A stretch of DNA of 37,088 nt. Source: Nocardia takedensis NBRC 100417 (GTDB taxonomy: Bacteria > Actinomycetota > Actinomycetes > Mycobacteriales > Mycobacteriaceae). Below the pieces are notes generated by a model. That model ran no database searches. It saw nothing but the letters and a program-made list of their open reading frames with translations, and had not been told where the DNA came from. Location: contig NZ_BAGG01000101.1 of the NCBI RefSeq assembly GCF_000308695.1, positions 1-37,088 on the forward strand, given 5' to 3'. Of this stretch, positions 1 through 8,373 are shown piece after piece. The translations under genes were made by a program, and so were the position numbers. Positions within the stretch are counted from its first letter, which is position 1. Every line of letters starts with the position of its first letter.

Positions 1-1040
1 CCTTCAGCTCGGACTGGACCACCCTGGTCGACCAGTTCGGCAGCTACCGCCCGCACTTCATCCTCGCCGTGCCGCGCGTGTTCGAGAAGGTGTTCAACGG
101 GGCCAAGCAGAAGGCCCACGACGGCGGTAAGGGCAAGATCTTCGACGCCGCCGCGGACACCGCGATCGCCTGGAGCGAGGCGCTCGACAACGGCGGTCCC
201 GGCCTGGGCCTCAAGCTCAAGCACGCGGTGTTCGACAAGCTCGTCTACAGCAAGCTGCGCACCGCCCTCGGCGGGCAGTGCGAGGCCGCGGTCTCCGGCG
301 GCGGGCCGCTGGGCGCGCGCCTGGGCCACTTCTTCCGCGGCGTCGGCGTCACCATCTACGAGGGCTACGGTCTGACCGAGTCCACCGCCGCCGTCACCGT
401 GAACACCCCGGAGAACATCCGGGTCGGCTCGGTCGGTCGTCCGATCGAGGGGCACGCGGTCAAGATCGCCGAGGACGGCGAACTGCTGCTGCGCGGTTCG
501 GTGATCTTCGACGGCTACTGGGGCAACAAGGAAGCCACCGACGAGGCGTTCGCCGACGGCTGGTTCAAGACCGGCGACCTCGGCGCGATCGACGCCGACG
601 GCTTCGTCACCATCACCGGCCGCAAGAAGGAGATCATCGTCACCGCGGGCGGCAAGAACGTCTCCCCCGCCCTGCTCGAGGACTCCCTGCGCGCGCATCC
701 GCTGATCAGCCAGGTCATGGTCGTCGGCGACGGACGCCCGTTCGTCGGCGCGCTGATCACCCTGGACCCCGAGGCGCTGCCGGGCTGGAAGGAGCGCCAC
801 GGCGTCTCCGCCGACACCGCGATCGAGCAGTTGGTCGAGAACAAGGACCTGGTCGCCGAGATCGACGCCGCGATCGCCGACACCAACAAGAAGGTTTCGC
901 ACGCCGAGGCCATCAAGAAGATCCGCATCCTGACCGTCGACTGGACCCAGGAGACCGGTGAACTGACCCCGAAGATGTCGCTCAAGCGCGCGGTGGTCAT
1001 GAAGCAGTACGAGGGCGAAGTGGAGAAGATCTACTCCTGA
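1..1040 (+). CDS. fadD: Long-chain fatty-acid-CoA ligase (FadD15-type), 5' end missing
   Basis: Activates long-chain fatty acids to acyl-CoA through an acyl-adenylate, feeding beta-oxidation or lipid synthesis. The reading frame is open from the first complete codon at position 3, so about 345 C-terminal residues of a protein that is usually near 600 are visible. Adenylate-forming enzyme motifs appear in order: SGGGPLGARLGHFF, YEGYGLTESTAAVT, GWFKTGDLGAIDADGF, TGRKKEIIVTAGGKNVSP, and near the C-terminus LTPKMSLKR, whose lysine corresponds to the catalytic lysine of the mobile C-terminal domain. The length and the GYGLTES motif fit the FadD15 bacterial long-chain group better than the FadD32 FAAL group. 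It ends just before a strong hairpin and shows no operon link to the next gene. Family assignment is firm; the exact paralogue number is inference. Confidence 0.93.
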   Translation, partial: FSSDWTTLVDQFGSYRPHFILAVPRVFEKVFNGAKQKAHDGGKGKIFDAAADTAIAWSEALDNGGPGLGLKLKHAVFDKLVYSKLRTALGGQCEAAVSGGGPLGARLGHFFRGVGVTIYEGYGLTESTAAVTVNTPENIRVGSVGRPIEGHAVKIAEDGELLLRGSVIFDGYWGNKEATDEAFADGWFKTGDLGAIDADGFVTITGRKKEIIVTAGGKNVSPALLEDSLRAHPLISQVMVVGDGRPFVGALITLDPEALPGWKERHGVSADTAIEQLVENKDLVAEIDAAIADTNKKVSHAEAIKKIRILTVDWTQETGELTPKMSLKRAVVMKQYEGEVEKIYS

Positions 1041-1047
1041 CCCTGTT

Positions 1048-1088
1048 CCGAAGGCGTCGCCGGTGATTCGTCCCGGCGGCGCCTTCGG
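1048..1088 (+). terminator. Hairpin terminator after the acyl-CoA ligase
   Basis: A 16-bp stem (1048-1063 with 1073-1088, one G:T pair) encloses a 9-nt loop and starts 8 nt after the stop codon. There is no T-run, as is common for actinobacterial terminators. Confidence 0.75.
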
Positions 1089-1143
1089 CGTTTCCGGGGT
1101 CGCGGAGCGATATGCGTGGGCGGCGCGGCGGCTCGAAGATCCG

Positions 1144-1149
1144 TACGCT
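1144..1149 (+). promoter_or_regulatory. -10 hexamer TACGCT, leaderless start of the molybdopterin oxidoreductase
   Basis: TACGCT ends 6 nt before the ATG at 1156, which would place the transcript start at or next to the start codon. No Shine-Dalgarno sequence is properly spaced from this ATG. Confidence 0.5.
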
Positions 1150-1155
1150 CGGAGC

Positions 1156-2778
1156 ATGTCTGGTCTGCGGATGCGCGCGGCGGCGGGCGTCGTCGCGGGG
1201 GCGCTGGCGCTGGGAATCGCGGAACTGCTCGCCGCCTTCTTCGGCGGGGAGTCCGCGCCGTGGCAGGTGTTGGGCGCGTCGGTGGTCGACCACACCCCGG
1301 ACGGCCTGCGCGAATGGGCCATCCAGACCTTCGGCACCACCGACAAGACGGTCCTGCACCTGGTGATGGCGCTCGTCGCGGCCTCGGTCGCCGCGCTCGC
1401 GGGGATCGTCGAGCGCACGGAACGCGCCGCCGGATCGGCGCTGTTCGCGGTGTTCGGCACGGTGACGGCGGTGCTCGCGATCTCGCGCGTCGGCCTGTCG
1501 GCGGCGGTGCCCACCCTCCTCGGAGTCGCGGTCGGCGTCTACGCGCTGCGGGTGCTCACCCGACGCATCGACGCGGCGGTCGCGGCTCGCGAGGCGACGC
1601 CACTCGGAGCGCGGGCGGCGGGTGGAACCACGGCCGAGGATTCGCCGTCGACCGTGCCCGCGCCGGAACAGCCGGCCGCCTCCGTGCGAGACACGCCACG
1701 GGAAATCGACAGAACGGGGCGTCGAGAAGTGTTGCGCGGGTTGATGATCGCGGGCGGGGCCGCGGTGGTGACCGGGGTCGCGGGGCGGCTGATCGGGTTG
1801 CGCAGGGTGGACGTGTCCGGGGAGCGGGCGGCGGTGGTGCTGCCGACGCCGAGCGGGCCGCCGGTGGAGCTCGCGCCGGGGGCCGAATTGCGGGTGCCGG
1901 GGCTGACGCCCTATGTGACGCCCGCGGCGGATTTCTACCGGATCGATACCGCGTTGCTCGTACCGCAGGTGTCGATCGAGGACTGGTCGTTGCGCATCCA
2001 CGGGATGGTGGAGCGGGAGATCGTGCTGCGCTGGGACGATCTGGCGAACCGGACGGCCGTGGAGCGCCTGGTGACGTTGACGTGCGTGTCCAACCCGGTC
2101 GGCGGCGACCTGGTCGGCAACGCGCTGTGGCGGGGCTATCGGATCGACGAGTTGTTGGCCGAGTCGGGGCCGCTGCCGGACGCGGACATGGTGTTGTCGC
2201 GCAGTAAGGACGGCTGGACGGCGGGCACGCCGTTGCCGGTGCTCACCGACGGTCGCGACGCGCTGTTGGCGATCGGGATGAACGGCGAACCGCTGCCGGT
2301 GGCGCACGGATATCCGGCGCGTCTGGTGGTGCCGGGGCTCTACGGATACGTGTCGGCGACGAAGTGGGTGACCGAACTCGAGGTGACCCGCTTCGATCGC
2401 GCGACCGCCTATTGGACCCGGCGCGGGTGGTCGCCGTTGGGTCCGATCAAGACGGCCACCCGGATCGACACCCCGGGCGCGGGGAAGATCGCGCCGGGGC
2501 GCACGGTGATCGCGGGGGTGGCGTGGGCGCAGCGACGCGGGATCAGCGCGGTGGAGGTGAGCATCGACAACGGGCCGTGGCAGCGGGCGAGCCTGGCCGC
2601 GGAGCAGTCCGTCGACACCTGGCGGCAGTGGGTGTTCGAGTGGGAGGCCACCGCCGGGAAGCACACGATCCTCGCCCGCGCGACGGACGGCGCGGGCGAG
2701 GTGCAGACCGCGCGGGCCCAGGGTGTGCTGCCCGACGGGGCGACCGGCTATCCGTCGGTCTTCGTGCGGGTGGGCTGA
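1156..2778 (+). CDS. Membrane-anchored molybdopterin-dependent oxidoreductase (sulfite-oxidase fold)
   Basis: 540 residues. The N-terminal part holds about four membrane segments (roughly residues 7-30, 64-84, 92-110, 112-133). A linker follows, then a twin-arginine-like element (RR at 189-190 before a hydrophobic stretch 195-211) that could act as an internal Tat signal. The catalytic domain spans about 250-430; TLTCVSNPVGGDLVG at 307-321 carries Cys310, the expected molybdenum thiolate ligand, and GYPARLVVPGLYGY at 385-398 is typical of the family. Residues 430-540 form the immunoglobulin-like Mo-cofactor dimerisation domain. The active site probably faces outward; the substrate is unknown. 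Start chosen at 1156 because the upstream in-frame extension lies within the preceding terminator hairpin. It is convergent with the efflux pump gene, 18 nt away. Confidence 0.88.
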   Translation: MSGLRMRAAAGVVAGALALGIAELLAAFFGGESAPWQVLGASVVDHTPDGLREWAIQTFGTTDKTVLHLVMALVAASVAALAGIVERTERAAGSALFAVFGTVTAVLAISRVGLSAAVPTLLGVAVGVYALRVLTRRIDAAVAAREATPLGARAAGGTTAEDSPSTVPAPEQPAASVRDTPREIDRTGRREVLRGLMIAGGAAVVTGVAGRLIGLRRVDVSGERAAVVLPTPSGPPVELAPGAELRVPGLTPYVTPAADFYRIDTALLVPQVSIEDWSLRIHGMVEREIVLRWDDLANRTAVERLVTLTCVSNPVGGDLVGNALWRGYRIDELLAESGPLPDADMVLSRSKDGWTAGTPLPVLTDGRDALLAIGMNGEPLPVAHGYPARLVVPGLYGYVSATKWVTELEVTRFDRATAYWTRRGWSPLGPIKTATRIDTPGAGKIAPGRTVIAGVAWAQRRGISAVEVSIDNGPWQRASLAAEQSVDTWRQWVFEWEATAGKHTILARATDGAGEVQTARAQGVLPDGATGYPSVFVRVG

Positions 2779-2796
2779 GAGCTCACCCCGCGGCGC

Positions 2797-4275
2797 TCAC
2801 GACGACGCGCCCACCGTGTCGGCGTCCTGCTTCTCGGCCGGAGCGCCCGCACAGCGACTGTGTTGGACGAACAGCGCCGAGGCGAGCACACCGATGACGA
2901 GGATGCACGCGGGCAGCAGCATGGACTGCGCGAGCGCGGAACTGAAGGCGTGTTCCACGGCGGGCGGGATGGGTCCGTGCTGGGCGCCTTCGGCGATCTT
3001 GCCGCCGCCGAGCCCGTTGGCGCTCATCCGGGAGGCGATCAGCGCGCTGATGGCCGCGCTGCCCAGGACCGAGCCGACCTGGCGGGTGGTGTTGTAGATG
3101 CCCGCGCCCGCACCCGCCTGCTGCACCGGCAGGTTGTGGGTGGCGGTGGAGGCCAGCGGCGCCCAGATGCAGGAGTTGGCGAAACCGGCCAGGGCCGCGG
3201 CGATCAGGAACCACACCAGCGAGGAGTCAGGTGTCATCACGCCCGCGAACCAGAACACCGCGGCCGCGAACAGCGTGAAGCCGATGGTCGGAACCAGTCG
3301 GGGGTGCAGTCGGTCGGAGAATTTGCCGACGAACGGCGCGAAGACGCCGGTGACGATGGCCATCGGGGCGAAGACCAGCGCGGACCGGGTCGGGGTCATC
3401 TCCCGCACGGCTTGCAGGTAGAAGTAGGCGGGCACCATCAGCGAGGTGACGGCGGCGCCCATGGCCGCGATGGCGATGTTGGACAGCGAGAAATTGCGGT
3501 CGCGGAACAGCCCGAGCGGCACCAGCGGTTCCCCGGTGTTGCGCGCCTGATTCCAGATGAACAGGCCCAGGATCACCAGGCCCGCGGCGATCATCAGCCA
3601 GATGCGCGCCGACCAGTCGTAGGTGTTGCCTTCCTGGATGCCGAAGACCAGCAGGAACAGGCCGACACCGCTGAGCAGCACGCCGATGACGTCGAAGCTG
3701 TGCTCGTGGGTGGGCAGCGAGGGCACCAGCCACACGGCCAGCGCGAAGGCGATGATGCCGACCGGCACGTTGACGATGAAGATCCACTCCCAGCCGAGCC
3801 CGTCGACCAGGACGCCGCCGATGATCGGGCCGACCAGGGTGGCCAGGCCGGCGACGCCGCCCCACAGGCCCATGGCCGCGCCGCGGCGGTCCGGCGGGAA
3901 GGTGCGGGTGATGACGGCCATCGTCTGCGGGGTCATCAGCGCCGCGCCGAGGCCCTGCACCGCGCGGGCGGCGATGAGCATCTCGACGCTGGTGGACAGG
4001 CCGCACCACAGCGACGCGCCGGTGAAGACGGCCAAGCCGACGAGGTAGATGTTCTTGGGGCCGTAGCGGTCGCCGAGTCGGCCGGTGAACAGCAGCGGCA
4101 CGGCGTAGGTGAGCAGGTAGGCGCTGGTGACCCAGATGACCTTGGAGATGTCGGCTTGCAGGTCTTCCATGATGGCCGGGTTGGCGACGGCGACGATCGT
4201 CATGTCCAGCAGGATCATGAAGAAGCCGACGACCAGCGCGACGAGCGCGGGCCACGGATTGCGTTGGTCGGACAT
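2797..4275 (-). CDS. DHA2-family (EmrB/QacA-type) 14-TM drug efflux transporter
   Basis: 492 residues, a major facilitator of the proton-coupled multidrug antiporter group in the cytoplasmic membrane. MFS signatures are visible: motif D1-like LDMTIVAVANPAI (23-35), motif A RLGDRYGPKN (66-75) in the 2-3 loop, and motif C GLATLVGPIIGG (143-154), which is specific for exporters. Length and hydrophobic pattern fit 14 helices. It lies 13 nt downstream of the PadR gene and is surely co-transcribed; AGGAAA with a 9-10 nt spacing before its ATG is a usable ribosome site and overlaps the TAG stop of padR. A PadR-controlled pump suggests ligand-induced drug or metabolite export; the substrate cannot be read from the sequence. 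Confidence 0.93.
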   Translation of the reverse strand: MSDQRNPWPALVALVVGFFMILLDMTIVAVANPAIMEDLQADISKVIWVTSAYLLTYAVPLLFTGRLGDRYGPKNIYLVGLAVFTGASLWCGLSTSVEMLIAARAVQGLGAALMTPQTMAVITRTFPPDRRGAAMGLWGGVAGLATLVGPIIGGVLVDGLGWEWIFIVNVPVGIIAFALAVWLVPSLPTHEHSFDVIGVLLSGVGLFLLVFGIQEGNTYDWSARIWLMIAAGLVILGLFIWNQARNTGEPLVPLGLFRDRNFSLSNIAIAAMGAAVTSLMVPAYFYLQAVREMTPTRSALVFAPMAIVTGVFAPFVGKFSDRLHPRLVPTIGFTLFAAAVFWFAGVMTPDSSLVWFLIAAALAGFANSCIWAPLASTATHNLPVQQAGAGAGIYNTTRQVGSVLGSAAISALIASRMSANGLGGGKIAEGAQHGPIPPAVEHAFSSALAQSMLLPACILVIGVLASALFVQHSRCAGAPAEKQDADTVGASS

Positions 4276-4288
4276 GGCTTTCGGTTTC

Positions 4289-4975
4289 CTAACTCGGAGA
4301 ACTCGCGGCTGATTCGGAGGGGCGCGCCGCGCGCGGGGGCGGCGCGGCGTCGGCCCAGGGGTGTTCGGGGCCCGCGACGCGAACGCCGGTGGCGGGGTCG
4401 AATTCCTCCCATTCGAGTCCGCCGGACTCGAGTTCGGCGAGGAATTCCTCGAGCCAGGCGACCTCGACGCCGAGGGTGCTCCGCAGGTACGGAACCACCA
4501 CCCAGTAGCGGCGCGGCACGTGGTGGGCGCACGCCCATTCGGCTTTGCGGTCGAGGTCGTCGATGTCGGCGCGCAGGTGCCGCAGGCGTTCGCCCAGCAG
4601 GGCGAGGACGTCTTCGCGGGGCAGGTTGTGCGCCTCGGCCAGGGCCAGCGGGAACATCGGGTATTCGGCGTGCGGGAAGCGCAGGACCTCGGCCAGGCGC
4701 ACGCGCAGCGTCTTCTCCCCGCGTTCGGTGATGCTGTAGGTGGTGCGTTCGGGGCGGTTGCCCGCCCGGTCGACGCCTTCGGCGCGGACCAGTTCCTGCT
4801 CGGCCAGGCGCGCGACGGTGTGGTAGAGCGAGCCGGGCCGGACCTTGACCAACAGGTCCTCACCCCGACTGATCAGCAGTTGATACATCTCGTAGGGGTG
4901 CATGGGGCGTTCGGCGAGGAGGGCGAGCACCGCCACCGCGAGTGCGGTCACCTGCGGACGTGCTCGCTCTGCCAT
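4289..4975 (-). CDS. PadR-family transcriptional regulator
   Basis: 228 residues. Residues 10-90 are a PadR winged helix-turn-helix: VLALLAERPMHPYEMYQLL, then VRPGSLYHTVARLAEQELV with the family's G-S-L-Y recognition helix, and the TTYSITERGEKTL wing. The C-terminal part (about 95-200) is the helical dimerisation domain of the longer PadR-s1/Vir type, ending in a proline/alanine-rich tail. PadR proteins usually repress a neighbouring efflux or detoxification gene until a small molecule binds; here the target is almost certainly the adjacent pump and the regulator itself. Its promoter region carries an inverted repeat (5056-5077) placed for autorepression. The ATG at 4975 follows a weak GGGGTGAGAG ribosome site. 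Confidence 0.92.
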   Translation of the reverse strand: MAERARPQVTALAVAVLALLAERPMHPYEMYQLLISRGEDLLVKVRPGSLYHTVARLAEQELVRAEGVDRAGNRPERTTYSITERGEKTLRVRLAEVLRFPHAEYPMFPLALAEAHNLPREDVLALLGERLRHLRADIDDLDRKAEWACAHHVPRRYWVVVPYLRSTLGVEVAWLEEFLAELESGGLEWEEFDPATGVRVAGPEHPWADAAPPPRAARPSESAASSPS

Positions 4976-5055
4976 CTCTCACCCCACGATTCGCGAAGCG
5001 CACCGCGGTGCGCGTGCCGGTGCCCGCGGTGGCGGGGCGGCCGTGTTCCGGACTT

Positions 5056-5100
5056 GAATACTCCAGACGGAATATACGACCCGGGCCATTCGAGTGGCAA
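5056..5100 (-). promoter_or_regulatory. padR-efflux promoter with overlapping operator
   Basis: On the minus strand TTGCCA (5100-5095) and TATATT (5076-5071) are separated by 18 nt, a good housekeeping promoter. Overlapping the -10 and the expected transcript start is an imperfect inverted repeat, GTATATTCC, 4 nt, GGAGTATTC (5077-5056), 7 of 9 positions symmetric. This A/T-rich island in very G/C-rich DNA is about 80-100 nt upstream of padR. Confidence 0.6.
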
Positions 5101-5186
5101 GGCGTTCGCCCGAGGGTGATCCGGTTCACTGCCAGGACAGAACCGCCGCCCCGGCCCAGGACGGCGGGACAACAGCAAAAGCGCCG

Positions 5187-6074
5187 TTACAGCGCGTGGG
5201 CGTCGAGCCAGGCGTTGGCGAGTCCCCCCGGCGCGGCGCCCGCCCGCGCGCGCAGGACCATGTCGACCAATTCCTCCGTGGTCAGTTCGCCTGCGACGTA
5301 GTTCAACTTCTTCACGCGCTGGTCGTCGAGCAGGCCGACGCGGAACAGCGGCACGACGTTCTCGGCGCGCAGCGCGTAGTCCTCATCGCTCAGGACGGTG
5401 AGGCCGTCGGTCGAACCGGGGGCCGCCTCGGGCGGTCCGTTCAGGATGCCGAACCGGATCTCACCTGCTACCAGCGCGTTTCGCAGAACCGCCGGATCGG
5501 GGACGCGGCGCACCTCGGCGGGCGCGCACCCCGCGACGGCGGGCGCGACGGGATCGGGCAGCAGATCGGGAACGGGCGCGTCGGCGGCCTGCCACTGCGG
5601 ACAGCGCGGCCCGAGTTCGGCCACGGTCCGCAGGTTCTCGGCCGCGGCGACGGCGGCGGGCAGGACCACCCGCGGACGCAGATCGGTCATCTCGGCCGGA
5701 TCGGCGATCAGCAGACCCGGGGGCAGCGCCCGACTCAACGCCTCGGTGACCTGCTCGGGTTTGCGGGCCGCACTCGCCGAATCCAGATGTCCCAGTAGAT
5801 CGCCGGTGTGCTCGCCCACCAACGAGATCCGGCCCTCGTCCAGTGCGCGCAGATAGTCGGCGCGCTGACCGAGCCCCGCCGCCACCGTGACGCGCAGACC
5901 GGTGCGGGCCAACGCGCCCGCGTAGATCTCGGCGAGAACGCCGGATTCGACCGAATCGCCCGCTCCGATCACGAAAGCGGGTTCGGATTCCTCCGAACCG
6001 CAGGACGCCGCGGCCACGGCGGCCGTGACCACCAGAAACCGAGCCAGCATCCGCTTCGACGCGGCCAGCACCAT
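5187..6074 (-). CDS. Divergent OpuAC/ProX-like substrate-binding lipoprotein
   Basis: About 295 residues from the ATG at 6074. A short basic N-terminus, hydrophobic segment and AASC lipobox (Cys25) make it a lipoprotein. It is a paralogue of the divergently encoded ProX (6209-7201): GDSVESGVLAEIYAGAL matches the ProX segment with NFPESETVAEIY, and GEHTGDLLGHLD matches PDYTGNLLQYLD. The key tyrosine of the YTG motif, part of the quaternary-amine pocket in this family, is His89 here, and the central domain is remodelled (extra cysteines and prolines around 155-185). It may feed the same importer with another ligand or act as a sensor. An in-frame start 147 nt upstream exists but would put 49 non-signal-like residues ahead and overlap the divergent gene; ATG 6050 is another alternative. 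Confidence 0.8.
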   Translation of the reverse strand: MVLAASKRMLARFLVVTAAVAAASCGSEESEPAFVIGAGDSVESGVLAEIYAGALARTGLRVTVAAGLGQRADYLRALDEGRISLVGEHTGDLLGHLDSASAARKPEQVTEALSRALPPGLLIADPAEMTDLRPRVVLPAAVAAAENLRTVAELGPRCPQWQAADAPVPDLLPDPVAPAVAGCAPAEVRRVPDPAVLRNALVAGEIRFGILNGPPEAAPGSTDGLTVLSDEDYALRAENVVPLFRVGLLDDQRVKKLNYVAGELTTEELVDMVLRARAGAAPGGLANAWLDAHAL

Positions 6075-6208
6075 CCGGCGACACCAACTCTCGCGATTGC
6101 ACAGAGCCGACGAAACGACTCGATAGCGGGCAGTATGGACAAGCAGAATGTACCGGGGGTGGTCGCGAGCCGACCGGCCGCACCGCCCGCCCTGCCGGAA
6201 GGATCTCC

Positions 6209-7201
6209 GTGAAGACCCCATTCACACCCGACGCGGGCGGGTCGCGCCCCTCGGCGCTGCGCCCGGCACTGCGCGCCACCCGAGTCCTGATCACCGCCGC
6301 CGCGTTGGCCGCCGCCATGATCCTGTCGGCCTGCGGGAACTCCGACCCGCTGGCGAGCGAGGGCGACTGCGGCGGCGACACGCTGATCGTCGGCTCGGCG
6401 AACTTCCCCGAATCCGAGACCGTCGCGGAGATCTACGCGGAAGTGCTGCGCGTCAACGGCTTCCAGGTCGAGACCAAACTCGGCATCGGCAGCAGGGAAG
6501 CCTACGTGCCCGCGCTGCGGCAGTGCGCGATCTCGGTCATCCCCGACTACACCGGCAACCTGCTGCAATACCTCGACAAGGACGCCACCGCCACCGGCGC
6601 CACCGAGGTGAACGCCGCGCTGGCCGGCGCGCTCGGCAGCGACCTCGCCATCGGCACTCCCGCCGCCGCGCAGGACTCCGACGCGGTCGTGGTCACCCGC
6701 GCCACCGCGCAGCGCTGGAATCTGCGCACCATCGCCGACCTCGCCCCGCATTCGGCCGAGGTGAAATTCGGCGCGCCCGCCGAATTCCAGGAGCGCGCGG
6801 GCGGTCTGCCCGGCCTGAAGAAGAACTACGGACTCGACATCGCCGCGAACAATTTCGTCCCGATCGCCGACGGCGGCGGACCCGCCACCGTGCGCGCGCT
6901 GGTCGAAGGCCAGGTGACCGCGGCCGACATCTTCACCACCTCCCCCGCCATCGCGCAGAACGACCTCGTCGTGCTCGAGGATCCGAAGAACAACTTCGCC
7001 GCCCAGAACGTGGTGCCGCTGTTCAACGCGAAGAAGAAGTCCGACCGGGCGCTGGCCGCGCTCAACGCCGTCTCGGCGAAACTGACCACGGCCGAACTGC
7101 TGGCCCTGAACCAGGCGGTCTCCGGCACGGCCAAGACCGAACCGAAGGCGGCCGCCGCGGCCTGGGTCGCCGCGCAGGGGCTGAACAAGCCGATCGGATA
7201 G
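6209..7201 (+). CDS. proX: Glycine betaine/choline-type ABC transporter substrate-binding lipoprotein
   Basis: 330 residues. It captures a compatible solute outside the membrane and delivers it to the permeases encoded at 8549-9885. The signal region ends in LSAC (lipobox, Cys42) after an unusually long N-terminal region of about 25 residues. The OpuAC domain follows: LIVGSANFPESETVAEIY (59-76), IPDYTGNLLQYLD (111-123) with the ligand-cage tyrosine at 114, and VRALVEGQVTAADIFTT further on. The GTG at 6209 is preceded by GGAAGGA at 5 nt. It is the first gene of the import operon; the ATPase gene starts 2 nt after its stop. OsmF/OpuCC-type proteins are the nearest described relatives. Specificity (betaine, choline, carnitine, ectoine) cannot be decided here. 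Confidence 0.9.
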   Translation: MKTPFTPDAGGSRPSALRPALRATRVLITAAALAAAMILSACGNSDPLASEGDCGGDTLIVGSANFPESETVAEIYAEVLRVNGFQVETKLGIGSREAYVPALRQCAISVIPDYTGNLLQYLDKDATATGATEVNAALAGALGSDLAIGTPAAAQDSDAVVVTRATAQRWNLRTIADLAPHSAEVKFGAPAEFQERAGGLPGLKKNYGLDIAANNFVPIADGGGPATVRALVEGQVTAADIFTTSPAIAQNDLVVLEDPKNNFAAQNVVPLFNAKKKSDRALAALNAVSAKLTTAELLALNQAVSGTAKTEPKAAAAAWVAAQGLNKPIG

Positions 7202-7203
7202 CG

Positions 7204-8373
7204 ATGTCGGCCATCGAGTTCCGCGGCGTCGGCAAGGTCTACCCCGACGGCGCCATCGCGGTGACCGATCTGGACCTGCGCATCGACTCCGGCGCCTTCA
7301 CCGTCTTCGTCGGCCCCTCCGGATGCGGCAAGACGACGTCGATGCGCATGATCAACCGGATGATCGCGCCCACCTCGGGCAGCGTGCACCTCGACGGCGG
7401 CGACATCGCCGCCGTCGACCCGGTGCGACTGCGTCTCGGCATCGGCTACGTCATCCAGAGCGGCGGACTGCTGCCGCACCGCACGGTGCTCGACAACGTC
7501 GCGACCGTTCCGGTGCTGCGCGGCGACACCCGGCGCGCCGCCCGGGCCGCCGCCCTCGAGGTGATGGACCGCGTCGGTTTGGATCACGCACTGGCGCAAC
7601 GGTATCCGTCGCAACTGTCGGGCGGGCAACAGCAGCGCGTGGGCGTCGCCCGCGCCCTGGCCGCCGACCCGCCCGTACTGCTCATGGACGAACCGTTCAG
7701 CGCGGTCGATCCGGTGACGCGCGCCGAGTTGCAGGCCGAGATGCGCAGGCTGCACGCCGAATTGCGCAAGACGATCGTGTTCGTCACCCACGACATCGAC
7801 GAGGCGGTCACCCTCGGCGACCGGGTCGCGGTCTTCGGGCGCGGCGGCGTGCTCCAGCAGTACGACGCACCGCAACGGGTGTTGTCCAGCCCCGCAACGG
7901 ATTTCGTCGCCGGGTTCGTGGGGCGCGATCGCGGGTATCGCGGGCTGTCCTTCCGTGACGCGGCGGCGGTGCCGGTGCGCGAGATCCACACGATCAGCGC
8001 CGCGCGGGCGGCCGAACTCACCCCGGGGCACGGTGATTGGGTTCTGGTCGTGGATGACGCGAGGAAGCCGGGCGGCTGGCTCGACGCCGCGGGCATCGCC
8101 GCGGTGCGCGCGGGGCGTCCGGTCGCGGACAGCGTCGTCGCGGGCGGCTCGTTGTTCGGTCCGGGAGCCGACCTGCGGCAGGCGCTGGATGCGGCGATCT
8201 CCTCGCCCGCGGGCATCGGAGTCGCGGTGGACGAAGCCGGGGCGGTACGCGGCGGCGTCTCGGCGAACGACGTGCTCACCGTGCTCGCCGACCAGCGCGC
8301 GGCCGAAGCCCGCGAACGCACCGCCGACCCTGCCGGTAGCTCGTCGGCCGACCCGACCGGTGACGCACCGTGA
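7204..8373 (+). CDS. proV: Osmoprotectant ABC transporter ATP-binding protein
   Basis: 389 residues, the cytoplasmic motor of the solute importer. ABC motifs in order: Walker A GPSGCGKT (37-44), Q-loop GYVIQSGGLLPH, signature LSGGQQQRVGVARAL, Walker B VLLMDEPFSAVD, and the H-loop FVTHDIDEAV. The first 240 residues are the nucleotide-binding domain. The remaining 150 form a CBS-like regulatory region, weakly conserved (DNVLTV-like SANDVLTVLADQ near the end), which in OpuA/OpuC ATPases senses ionic strength or cyclic di-AMP. The C-terminus is a low-complexity Ala/Ser/Asp tail. The ATG at 7204 directly follows the proX stop, so translation is probably coupled. Confidence 0.92.
   Translation: MSAIEFRGVGKVYPDGAIAVTDLDLRIDSGAFTVFVGPSGCGKTTSMRMINRMIAPTSGSVHLDGGDIAAVDPVRLRLGIGYVIQSGGLLPHRTVLDNVATVPVLRGDTRRAARAAALEVMDRVGLDHALAQRYPSQLSGGQQQRVGVARALAADPPVLLMDEPFSAVDPVTRAELQAEMRRLHAELRKTIVFVTHDIDEAVTLGDRVAVFGRGGVLQQYDAPQRVLSSPATDFVAGFVGRDRGYRGLSFRDAAAVPVREIHTISAARAAELTPGHGDWVLVVDDARKPGGWLDAAGIAAVRAGRPVADSVVAGGSLFGPGADLRQALDAAISSPAGIGVAVDEAGAVRGGVSANDVLTVLADQRAAEARERTADPAGSSSADPTGDAP

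Noticed and set aside
997..2664. Long open frame antisense to the molybdopterin oxidoreductase
   Set aside because: Arg/His/Pro-rich composition without motifs; it mirrors the codon bias of the well-supported plus-strand gene.
2860..4731. Long plus-strand open frame opposite the efflux pump and padR
   Set aside because: Low-complexity Gly/Asp/Arg/His composition; a shadow of two clear minus-strand genes.
4289..4863. Efflux pump fused to an upstream frame running to 4863
   Set aside because: The extension is the wrong frame of padR; the MFS protein has its own ATG at 4275 with a ribosome site.
5987..6221. Upstream extension of the divergent binding lipoprotein to 6221
   Set aside because: It would overlap the proX start and place 49 non-signal-like residues before the lipobox.
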